This document shows, one piece after another, positions 1 through 6,766 of a stretch of DNA of 64,000 bases. Positions within the stretch are counted from its first letter, which is position 1. Every line of letters begins with the position of its first letter. Under the pieces are notes generated by a model, which saw only the letters and a program-made list of their open reading frames with translations, had not been told where the DNA came from and made no database searches. The translations under genes and the position numbers were made by a program. The stretch is from CAJXVY01 sp965657575. GTDB lineage: Bacteria; Actinomycetota; Actinomycetes; Actinomycetales; Microbacteriaceae. Where the stretch lies: contig CBFHOK010000001.1 in NCBI GenBank assembly GCA_965657575.1, forward strand, positions 81,640-145,639, in the 5' to 3' direction.

Positions 1-639
1 TCGTTGGTGTTGGGAGTGAGTGCAGTTAGCGGACTGATTTCTGTTGGTGTGGCGCTGGCAATTACCGGGTTGGTAATCCTTTTGAGCTTCAAGGGTGGAA
101 ACAAAATCATGAAGATTTTGGACCCCACCGAGCCTGGTGCTCTGCTGTTGACGGTGTTTGGAGCTGCGTTATTAGCCGCAGGCTTAGCTGATCTGATTGG
201 CTTTAGTGGAGTGGTTGCAGCGTTTTTGATTGGGTTGTTACTTACCGGTGAGGTTGCTCAAACAGCCAGAGCGCGTCTATCCCCAATTCGAGACATTTTC
301 GCTGCCATTTTCTTTGTGTTTTTCGGTTTGGCCACAGACCCAAGAGACGTGCCGGCTGTTTTGCCTATTGCGGTGGTGCTATTGGTAATCGGCATAGTCG
401 GAAAGATGTTCACCGGTTGGTGGGTTACCCGAGACCTAAGTGACCGGATGAGCTGGCGAAGGGCCGGAGCATTCTTGACTGCGCGTGGAGAGTTTTCAAT
501 GGTGATTGCTGCTTTGGCGGCACCAGTGGTTACGGCTGTGAATCTGCAGGCGCTGACTCTCACCTACGTAATTCTCACCAGCATCGCAGCCAGTGTTTTG
601 TTGTGGGTGACAAGGTCGAAGCTTGAGAGGAAGCCCTAA
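1..639 (+). CDS. Cation:proton antiporter, CPA2 family (5' partial)
   Basis: The reading frame is open at base 1, so the true start lies upstream; 212 C-terminal residues are visible and end at TAA 637-639. The segment is almost wholly hydrophobic, with about five or six membrane helices. It carries FSGVVAAFLIGLLL and the following IFFVFFGLATDP, which resemble the late-helix signature of Kef/NhaS-type CPA2 exchangers (S-x-x-x-G-A-F-x-x-G, then F-F-x-x-x-G). No RCK/TrkA-N domain follows: the protein ends right after the last helix with a short basic tail (RSKLERKP). Family knowledge suggests K+ or Na+/H+ exchange across the plasma membrane; the ion cannot be read from this fragment. The stop overlaps the next gene's ATG by one base (TAATG), suggesting translational coupling. 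Confidence 0.8.
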   Translation, partial: SLVLGVSAVSGLISVGVALAITGLVILLSFKGGNKIMKILDPTEPGALLLTVFGAALLAAGLADLIGFSGVVAAFLIGLLLTGEVAQTARARLSPIRDIFAAIFFVFFGLATDPRDVPAVLPIAVVLLVIGIVGKMFTGWWVTRDLSDRMSWRRAGAFLTARGEFSMVIAALAAPVVTAVNLQALTLTYVILTSIAASVLLWVTRSKLERKP

Positions 640-1328
640 TGCTTCGAAGATTTATTGCTTTGGTCCCCGTCCTCGCCGCATTGATTTTTGTTTTGAGTGC
701 AATCGCGCTTAGGGACAGATTGCCTGATCCACTGGCGATTCATTTTGGTATCAGCGGAACGGCTGATGGGTTTATGGGCTTTTGGCCTGCGGTTTTACTA
801 AACGCATCCCTGATTCTGATTCCTGCGATGATTGCCCTACTGTTTGGCAGAGGCCTTCGAGACAAGGGGCTAACCGGCATTTTTCTATGGCTACCGATTG
901 GTTTTACGGCACTGTTTTTTATGATCAGCGCTTACCTCTTGATTATTCAGCTTGATTTGCAAGCTGGTGAAGTGGCATCGCTGAATGCAAACTTTTTCCT
1001 GTTGTTGTTTTTGCCCCTGATTGTTCTGCTGCCCCTGCTTTTGACAAAACCCAAGATCGACATCGGTGAAGATGAACTCACTATTTCCTCACTGGGAATA
1101 CCTCTGGCGAGAGTTCCTTTTATAGATATTGAGCGAGTTGGAGAAGAGAAACTCAAGGCTTCTGAGTTTGGCGGTTGGGGTCTGAGAATGAATCTAGCCG
1201 GAGATGTTGCTTTTTTGCCATCCTCGGGTCCTGCGCTGGCGGTAACTAGGCGTCACGGAAACAAAATACTGATAAGAAGCGATGAGGCTGAAAAATTGAA
1301 GTCACAGATTGAAAGGAAACTATCTTGA
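639..1328 (+). CDS. DUF1648 domain membrane protein
   Basis: 229 residues. The N-terminus has a membrane helix followed by RLPDPLAIHFGISGTADGF, the motif of DUF1648 (L-P-x-x-x-x-x-H-F-x-x-x-G-x-x-D-G). Three further hydrophobic segments follow around residues 50-70, 85-107 and 120-137. The C-terminal part from about residue 140 is soluble, beta-rich and resembles a PH-like domain (LTISSLGIPLARVPFIDIERV). In other bacteria DUF1648 occurs in SdpI-like immunity and membrane proteins, but no function can be assigned here. It begins one base inside the antiporter stop and ends four bases inside rpiB, so the three genes are probably co-transcribed. Confidence 0.7.
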   Translation: MLRRFIALVPVLAALIFVLSAIALRDRLPDPLAIHFGISGTADGFMGFWPAVLLNASLILIPAMIALLFGRGLRDKGLTGIFLWLPIGFTALFFMISAYLLIIQLDLQAGEVASLNANFFLLLFLPLIVLLPLLLTKPKIDIGEDELTISSLGIPLARVPFIDIERVGEEKLKASEFGGWGLRMNLAGDVAFLPSSGPALAVTRRHGNKILIRSDEAEKLKSQIERKLS

Positions 1329-1798
1329 AACTTCACATTGCAACAGACCACGCTGGCATGGAGCTGAGCCAGTTTCTGATTTCAGAACTACGAAACTTAG
1401 GTCACGAGGTCAATGACCACGGACCAAGTGATTATGACCCGCTGGATGACTACCCAGGTTTCTGCATTGCTGCGGCGATTGCTGTTGCTAATGACTGGGA
1501 ATCGGGGGAGCAATCCTTGGGAATCGTTTTAGGTGGCAGCGGCAATGGTGAGCAGATGGCGGCCAATAAGGTCAAAGGCATCCGTGCGGCTTTGATTTGG
1601 AATGAATCAACGGCCAAGCTAGCTCGAGAGCACAACGATGCCAATGTTTGCGCTGTTGGTGCCAGACAACACAGCCAAGAGGAAGTTCTAGAGCTTATAA
1701 AACATTTCATCTCAGAACCGTTTAGTAATGATGAACGACATGTTCGAAGAATTGGCAAAATTGCGACTTACGAAAACACCGGCGAGGTGCTCTACTAA
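1325..1798 (+). CDS. rpiB: Ribose-5-phosphate isomerase B
   Basis: 157 residues from a TTG start that overlaps the previous stop by four bases (TTGA). It interconverts ribose 5-phosphate and ribulose 5-phosphate in the non-oxidative pentose phosphate pathway. LacAB/RpiB signatures are clear: the N-terminal IATDHAG phosphate-binding loop and GGSGNGEQMAANKVKGIRAAL. In the enterobacterial enzyme a Cys in this loop is the base. Here the loop reads GSGNGE, the actinobacterial form in which Glu does this job, as established for Mycobacterium tuberculosis RpiB. The length is normal for the family. The sugar-phosphate ring-opening His and Arg (AREHNDANVCAVGAR, DERHVRR) are present. The next gene starts immediately after the TAA. 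Confidence 0.95.
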   Translation: MKLHIATDHAGMELSQFLISELRNLGHEVNDHGPSDYDPLDDYPGFCIAAAIAVANDWESGEQSLGIVLGGSGNGEQMAANKVKGIRAALIWNESTAKLAREHNDANVCAVGARQHSQEEVLELIKHFISEPFSNDERHVRRIGKIATYENTGEVLY

Positions 1799-2596
1799 GT
1801 GCCCGAGGGTCATTCTGTTCATCGCCATGCAAAAAAGCTAAATGAGTTATTTGCTGGAAAATCTCTAAACGTCAGCTCCCCGCAGGGAAGATTTGCTGAG
1901 GGTGCAAAGCTGCTTGAGGGCCATAGCTTGGTGAAAGCCAAAGCCCATGGCAAACAGTTATTCGCGGAGTTTGATAATCGCCTGACACTCAGGGTTCACT
2001 TAGGGATTTATGGCAAATGGGGTTTTCGGACATTCGATGAAAACCCTCCAGAAGCAGTCGGTCAAGTTCGACTGCGGTTGATTTCAGAAAATAATATGGC
2101 AGATTTGCGGGGACCGACGGCTTGTGAGGTTTTGAACCCATCAGAGGTGAAGGCTATAACGAAAAGACTCGGCCCAGATCCTTTGCAGCTTGACCCCAAA
2201 GGCTATAAACAGCAGGAGTTTATTGACCGAGTGCAGAAATCAAAGGTGAGCATCGGTCAACTTTTGATGAATCAGGAGATAATCGCTGGCATTGGCAATG
2301 TTTATAGAGCGGAGTTGTTGTTCCGCGCCAAACAATCGCCTTTCACTCCAGGAGAGCAAGTGAGGCTAGAAGTTTTAGAAACAATCTGGTCTGATGCGCA
2401 GAGGCTTATGAAAATTGGTGTCAAAAAAGGCATCATGCTCACCAGGGAAGACAAACTAAGAGGTCGACCGAAGGTCAGTGACCGTTATTACGTTTATAAA
2501 AGACAGGGTCTTAGCTGCAGGGAGTGCGGCGGAATGGTTTCAATTTCATTGATGCAGGCCAGAAAGCTTTATTGGTGCGAGGCCTGTCAGGGCTGA
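1799..2596 (+). CDS. nei: Fpg/Nei-family DNA glycosylase (endonuclease VIII type)
   Basis: 265 residues from GTG directly after the rpiB stop. This is a base-excision repair enzyme that removes oxidised bases and cleaves abasic sites. After Met removal the N-terminus is P-E-G-H-S, giving the catalytic Pro1-Glu2 pair. The GHS form with SSPQGRFAEGAKLLEGHSL matches the actinobacterial Nei1-type proteins rather than Fpg (P-E-L-P-E). A conserved Lys lies in KAHGKQLF, the helix-two-turn-helix contains IGQLLMNQEIIAGIGNVYRAELLFRAK, and the C-terminal zinc finger is complete: CRECGG and WCEACQG give Cys4. The substrate preference is inferred from the subfamily. It is the last gene of the rightward cluster; the tRNA-Gly gene on the other strand begins three bases after its stop (counting its CCA). 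Confidence 0.93.
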   Translation: MPEGHSVHRHAKKLNELFAGKSLNVSSPQGRFAEGAKLLEGHSLVKAKAHGKQLFAEFDNRLTLRVHLGIYGKWGFRTFDENPPEAVGQVRLRLISENNMADLRGPTACEVLNPSEVKAITKRLGPDPLQLDPKGYKQQEFIDRVQKSKVSIGQLLMNQEIIAGIGNVYRAELLFRAKQSPFTPGEQVRLEVLETIWSDAQRLMKIGVKKGIMLTREDKLRGRPKVSDRYYVYKRQGLSCRECGGMVSISLMQARKLYWCEACQG

Positions 2597-2601
2597 ATTG
2601 G

Positions 2602-2672
2602 AGCGGATGACGGGAATCGAACCCGCACAATCAGTTTGGAAGACTGAGACTCTACCATTGAGCTACATCCGC
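2602..2672 (-). tRNA. tRNA-Gly (anticodon TCC)
   Basis: Read on the minus strand, the gene folds into a 71-nt cloverleaf. The acceptor stem is GCGGATG paired with CATCCGC and a T discriminator. The D arm is AGCTCAATGGTAGAG, the anticodon loop is CTTCCAA with TCC, and the T arm is GCGGGTTCGATTCCCGT. The 3' CCA is encoded (bases 2599-2601). An A/T-rich upstream stretch on this strand contains TATTAT (about 13 nt before the gene), a plausible -10. Confidence 0.96.
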
Positions 2673-2740
2673 ATGACAGAACTCCATAATAGTACGCTAG
2701 ACTTCTGAAGGTTGAAATCAAGTAAGATTTCTTCTGGATC

Positions 2741-2813
2741 CGGGGTGTAGCGTAGTGGCTAGCGCACCTGCTTTGGGAGCAGGGGATCGCAGGTTCGAGT
2801 CCTGTCACCCCGA
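2741..2813 (+). tRNA. tRNA-Pro (anticodon TGG)
   Basis: This 73-nt cloverleaf has acceptor stem CGGGGTG/CACCCCG with discriminator A. The D arm is TAGCGTAGTGGCTAGCGC, the anticodon stem-loop is CCTGCTTTGGGAGCAGG with TGG, and the T arm is GCAGGTTCGAGTCCTGT. CCA is not encoded; the following bases are CTG. TAAGAT at 2724-2729 is a possible -10. The tig start lies 28 bases downstream, so tRNA and tig may share a transcript. Confidence 0.96.
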
Positions 2814-2841
2814 CTGAAAATAAAACCCAATCAGGAGAATC

Positions 2842-4122
2842 TTGAAAACTACCGTTGACCGAATTAAGCCCACTCGCGCAAAAATCACCTTTGAAGTGAC
2901 TCCCGAGGAATTCAAGCCAGCACTGGATAAGGCCTATGAGGAGATTGCTTCTCAGGTCAACATTCCTGGGTTTAGAAAAGGCAAGGTTCCTGCACCGATT
3001 TTGGATCAGCGAGTCGGCCGCGGAGCAATCATCGGTCAAGCAATCAACGACAGCTTGGACGACTACTACCGTCAGGCATTGGAAGAGACAGGACTCTCTC
3101 CGCTAGGCCAGCCATCTGCTGATGTCAAAAAGTCTCCAGATGAGACAACCCTTGAGGGAAACCTAGAGGTCGAGGTAGAGGTAGAAGTTCGTCCAGAAAT
3201 TACCCTGAAGGACTATAAGGGTCTTGAGCTAGAGGTTGACGAGGCTAAGGTTTCTAAAAAGGACGTTGACGCTGAACTAGAGGCCTTGCAGGCTCGTTTC
3301 GGATCGCTTGTCACCGTTGAGCGTCCGGCCAAAACCGGTGACTTCACCTCAATCGACTTGAAGGCCAGCATTGATGGAGAGCTAATCGATGAAGCTGAGG
3401 GAATTAGCTATGAAATCGGATCGGGAAATCTTCTTGATGGAATCGACGAGGCACTCCTGACTCTCACAGCTGGGGAGTCAACCACTTTCAAGTCAACCCT
3501 TGTTGGTGGAGAGCACGCTGGCAAAGAGGCAGAGGTGAACGTAACCCTGCAGAGCGTGAAAGAGCGCGAGCTTCCAAAGGCTGATGATGACTTTGCGCAG
3601 CTAGCAAGTGAATTTGACACCCTCGAGGAACTTCGCAAGGACCTGGAGGCGAAGGCCTTGGAGGGAATGGCTCAGAAGCAAAGGGTTCAGGCTAGAGAAA
3701 AAGCACTTGAAAAACTAATTGCCTCAGTTGATGTTCCCGTTAGTGAAGAGGTTATTGAGCGCGAGGTTCACAACCACCTTGAAGGTGAGGGAAGGCTTGA
3801 GGATGATAAGCACCGAGCCGAGGTCACCGAGGAGAGTGAAAAGTCTTTCAAGTCACAGATGATTCTGGATGAGGTTGCAAAGGCTGAGGAGATTCGCCCA
3901 GAGGATCAGGAGCTAATCAACTATTTGGTTGAAAGTGCTGGTCAGTATGGGATGCAGCCAAATGACTTTATTCAAACCATCAGTCAGAACGGTCAGATTG
4001 GTATGTTCGCCTCTGAGCTTTCCAGGCGAAAGGCGCTTGATTTCTTGGTAGACAATGCAAAAGTTGTTGACACCAAAGGAAAAGCTGTGAAGTTTGCTAA
4101 GCCTGAAGAGGCAGAGAGCTAA
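2842..4122 (+). CDS. tig: Trigger factor chaperone / prolyl isomerase
   Basis: 426 residues from TTG, with AGGAGAAT six bases upstream fixing the start. Trigger factor binds the ribosome exit tunnel and folds nascent chains. The ribosome-binding signature GFRKGKVP lies at residues 43-50 in the N-terminal domain. The PPIase (FKBP-like) domain occupies roughly 150-240 (AKTGDFTSIDLKASIDGEL), and the long helical C-terminal arms run from about 250 to the end. The middle is strongly acidic, as is usual for the family. It stands just upstream of the clpP genes, the standard order, linking folding and degradation. The stop overlaps a ClgR-like operator for the next operon. Confidence 0.97.
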   Translation: MKTTVDRIKPTRAKITFEVTPEEFKPALDKAYEEIASQVNIPGFRKGKVPAPILDQRVGRGAIIGQAINDSLDDYYRQALEETGLSPLGQPSADVKKSPDETTLEGNLEVEVEVEVRPEITLKDYKGLELEVDEAKVSKKDVDAELEALQARFGSLVTVERPAKTGDFTSIDLKASIDGELIDEAEGISYEIGSGNLLDGIDEALLTLTAGESTTFKSTLVGGEHAGKEAEVNVTLQSVKERELPKADDDFAQLASEFDTLEELRKDLEAKALEGMAQKQRVQAREKALEKLIASVDVPVSEEVIEREVHNHLEGEGRLEDDKHRAEVTEESEKSFKSQMILDEVAKAEEIRPEDQELINYLVESAGQYGMQPNDFIQTISQNGQIGMFASELSRRKALDFLVDNAKVVDTKGKAVKFAKPEEAES

Positions 4123-4137
4123 ACGCCACAAGCGAAC
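4120..4137. promoter_or_regulatory. ClgR-like operator upstream of clpP1P2
   Basis: TAAACGCCACAAGCGAAC contains the CGC-N5-GCG core and A/T-rich flanks of the ClgR operator described in corynebacteria (W-N-N-W-CGC-Y-N-A-N-R-GCG-W-W-S). Only the central A differs. ClgR is the known activator of clpP1P2 in Actinobacteria, so the position, 64-81 bases before the clpP1 start, fits. TTCTCA (4151-4156), 17 bases and GATAGT (4174-4179) could be the promoter it acts on, but that is weak. The assignment rests on motif match and context. Confidence 0.5.
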
Positions 4138-4200
4138 AGGGGAGAATTCTTTCTCAATAGTTGGTTAGCTAAAGATAGTTATTTCCAGCGAGGAGAATTA

Positions 4201-4785
4201 ATGACCACCCAAATGACTCCACCGCAGTCAGTTTTTGACCGCTTGCTCAAAGACCGCATTATTTGGCTTGGCAGCGACGTGCGTGACGATAACGCAAACG
4301 AAATCGCTGCAAAAATGCTTTTGCTAGCAGCCGAAGACAGTGAACGCGATATTTACCTGTACATAAACTCGCCAGGCGGTTCGATCACTGCCGGCATGGC
4401 TATCTACGACACCATGCAGTACGTTCCGAATGACATCGTGACAGTGGGTATTGGTATGGCAGCCTCAATGGGACAATTCTTGCTCTCCAGTGGAACCAAG
4501 GGAAAACGTTACGCGACCCCGAACACCAGAATTTTGCTACACCAACCACTCGGTGGATTTGGTGGAACCGCCAGTGATATTCAAACCCAGGCGGAGTTGA
4601 TTAACTCAATGAAGCGTCAACTGGCCACAATCACCGCTGAGCAGACCGGTAAGACCGTTGAGCAGATTATGGCTGATGGTGACCGCGACCGCTGGTTTAC
4701 AGCCGAAGAAGCCTTGGAGTATGGCTTTATCGATCACATTCAGACTTTTGCAACACCTATAACTGGAGTCGGAGGAGAAAAATGA
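4201..4785 (+). CDS. clpP1: ATP-dependent Clp protease proteolytic subunit 1
   Basis: 194 residues from ATG with a strong GAGGAG ribosome site. It is a serine protease subunit that forms half of the mixed ClpP1P2 barrel of Actinobacteria and is fed by ClpX or ClpC. The catalytic triad is visible: Ser89 in MAASMGQF, His114 in ILLHQPLGG and Asp163 in GDRDRWF. INSPGGS lines the oxyanion region. The N-terminus is short, consistent with a short or absent propeptide. The ATG of clpP2 lies inside its last codons (ATGA overlap, 4 nt), so the two subunits are translationally coupled, as expected for a stoichiometric complex. Confidence 0.97.
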   Translation: MTTQMTPPQSVFDRLLKDRIIWLGSDVRDDNANEIAAKMLLLAAEDSERDIYLYINSPGGSITAGMAIYDTMQYVPNDIVTVGIGMAASMGQFLLSSGTKGKRYATPNTRILLHQPLGGFGGTASDIQTQAELINSMKRQLATITAEQTGKTVEQIMADGDRDRWFTAEEALEYGFIDHIQTFATPITGVGGEK

Positions 4786-5438
4786 GCTACGTAGAAAATT
4801 CATTGGGCGAGAAGGTGGCCCTTCCTCAGTCTCGCTACATCCTTCCAGAGTTTGAAGAGCGAACAAGCTACGGCTTCAAGCGTCACAACCCTTACACCAA
4901 GCTTTTTGAAGACCGCATCGTGTTCCTAGGGGTGCAGGTGGATGACGCTAGTGCGGATGATGTTATGGCACAGTTGCTGGTTTTGGAATCACAAGACCCA
5001 GACAGAGACATCACAATGTATATCAACTCTCCGGGCGGATCTTTTACTGCGCTGACAGCGATTTATGACACCATGCAATACATCAAGCCAAACATCCAGA
5101 CTGTGTGTTTGGGACAGGCTGCCAGTGCTGCTGCTGTGCTTCTGGCTGCGGGAGCACCAGGCAAGAGACTTGCCCTACCAAATGCCAGAGTTTTGATTCA
5201 CCAGCCAGCAAGTGGCGGTGGCGGACAGGGTCAGGCCAGCGATATTGAAATTCAAGCCAAAGAAATCATGCGTATGCGCGAGTGGCTGGAAAAGACTCTT
5301 AGTGATCACACAGGCAGAAGCATTGAGCAGGTGAATAAGGATATTGACAGGGATAAGATCCTCACCGCTGAAGAAGCTTTGGAATACGGAATCATCGATC
5401 AGGTGCTATCCAGCAGGAAACCTGTTTTAGGGCGCTAA
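4782..5438 (+). CDS. clpP2: ATP-dependent Clp protease proteolytic subunit 2
   Basis: 218 residues. The triad Ser (115, GQAASAAAV), His (140, RVLIHQPASGG) and Asp (in DIDRDKIL) is present, as is INSPGGS. The N-terminal extension of about 30 residues relative to ClpP1 is likely a propeptide, as in mycobacterial ClpP2. GQGQASDIEIQAKEI is the handle-helix region. It overlaps clpP1 by four bases. The 56-base gap to clpX shows no terminator, so ClpX is probably on the same transcript. Confidence 0.97.
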   Translation: MSYVENSLGEKVALPQSRYILPEFEERTSYGFKRHNPYTKLFEDRIVFLGVQVDDASADDVMAQLLVLESQDPDRDITMYINSPGGSFTALTAIYDTMQYIKPNIQTVCLGQAASAAAVLLAAGAPGKRLALPNARVLIHQPASGGGGQGQASDIEIQAKEIMRMREWLEKTLSDHTGRSIEQVNKDIDRDKILTAEEALEYGIIDQVLSSRKPVLGR

Positions 5439-5494
5439 TTCAAAACTCCGAACGCTAGAGCAATAACGTCGGTGATGGCGGATAGTGTTTAACC

Positions 5495-6766
5495 ATGACC
5501 ACTTTGGGAGAAAGCTCTGAGCTTTTAAAGTGTTCTTTCTGCGGAAAGAGCCAGAAACAGGTACGAAAGCTAATCGCTGGCGGCGGTGTTTACATATGCG
5601 ATGAGTGCATTGAGCTTTGTAATGAAATCATTGAAGAGGAACTTGGCAAGGCCGAAAAACCTCAAGGACTAGAACAAGAGCTTCCGAAACCTAAGGAAAT
5701 CAAAGAGTTCTTAGATGAGTACGTCATTGGTCAGGATCAAGCCAAGCGGGCCTTGGCGGTTGCGGTTTATAACCACTATAAGCGTGTCAGAGCTGGTGGA
5801 ACACTTAGCAGAAGCGGCAAAAATCGAGACGATGTTGAGATTGCCAAATCGAATATCTTGATGATGGGTCCAACCGGTTGCGGAAAGACCTACCTAGCCC
5901 AAACTCTTGCAAAGATGCTGGATGTTCCCTTCGCGGTTGCCGATGCAACAGCATTGACCGAGGCCGGATATGTGGGTGAGGACGTTGAAAATATCCTTCT
6001 GAAGCTTTTGCAAGCAGCTGATTTTGATGTGAAAAAAGCAGAGATGGGCATTATTTACATCGACGAAATTGACAAGATTTCGAAAAAGAGTGAAAACCCA
6101 TCGATCACTCGAGATGTTTCTGGCGAAGGTGTGCAGCAGGCACTGTTGAAAATTTTGGAAGGCAGTGTTGCCTCTGTGCCACCTCAAGGAGGCAGGAAGC
6201 ACCCGCAGCAAGAATTCATTTCGCTTGATACCAAAAACGTGCTGTTCATCGTTGCCGGAGCTTTTGCTGGACTTGACTCGATTGTCGGCGAGAGAGTTGG
6301 CAAAAAAGGCATCGGATTTAATTCGCCTCTAAAGGAAAAAACAGATGAGGCGGAGATTTTCAATCAGGTTCAGCCTGAAGATCTTCGAAAATTTGGTCTG
6401 ATTCCTGAGTTTATTGGTCGGCTGCCGGTTGTGACCACAGTCAACCAGCTTGGTAAAGATGCACTGATTTCAATTCTTAGTGAACCGAAGAATGCGCTTA
6501 CCAAGCAGTATCAAAAGATGTTTGAGCTGGACGGATTTGAGCTTGAATTCACCGAGGACGCCTTAGAGCTGATTGCCGAGAAAGCAATCGAGCGTGAAAC
6601 TGGCGCAAGGGGACTCAGGGCAATTTTGGAAGAGACGCTCTCTCCTTTGATGTTCGAACTTCCAAGCATGAATGAGCAGGGCAAGGTGATTGTCGATCAA
6701 TCAGTGGTAAACGGCGAGCAGCCAAAGGTGATGCCATTTAGCGAGAAAAAGAAATCAGCTAGCTAA
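5495..6766 (+). CDS. clpX: ATP-dependent Clp protease ATP-binding subunit ClpX
   Basis: 423 residues. ClpX is the hexameric unfoldase that recognises substrates and threads them into ClpP. The N-terminal zinc-binding domain has Cys13, Cys16, Cys35 and Cys38. The AAA+ module carries Walker A GPTGCGKT, Walker B IIYIDEID, pore loop GYVGED and the ClpP-docking loop GIGF (in KKGIGFNSPLK). The C-terminal ClpB-D2-like domain has ERETGARGLRAILEE. The length is typical. The ATG start has only a weak ribosome site (GGTGATGG region). The stop overlaps the oppositely oriented valS stop by eight bases, leaving no room for an ordinary terminator. Confidence 0.97.
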   Translation: MTTLGESSELLKCSFCGKSQKQVRKLIAGGGVYICDECIELCNEIIEEELGKAEKPQGLEQELPKPKEIKEFLDEYVIGQDQAKRALAVAVYNHYKRVRAGGTLSRSGKNRDDVEIAKSNILMMGPTGCGKTYLAQTLAKMLDVPFAVADATALTEAGYVGEDVENILLKLLQAADFDVKKAEMGIIYIDEIDKISKKSENPSITRDVSGEGVQQALLKILEGSVASVPPQGGRKHPQQEFISLDTKNVLFIVAGAFAGLDSIVGERVGKKGIGFNSPLKEKTDEAEIFNQVQPEDLRKFGLIPEFIGRLPVVTTVNQLGKDALISILSEPKNALTKQYQKMFELDGFELEFTEDALELIAEKAIERETGARGLRAILEETLSPLMFELPSMNEQGKVIVDQSVVNGEQPKVMPFSEKKKSAS

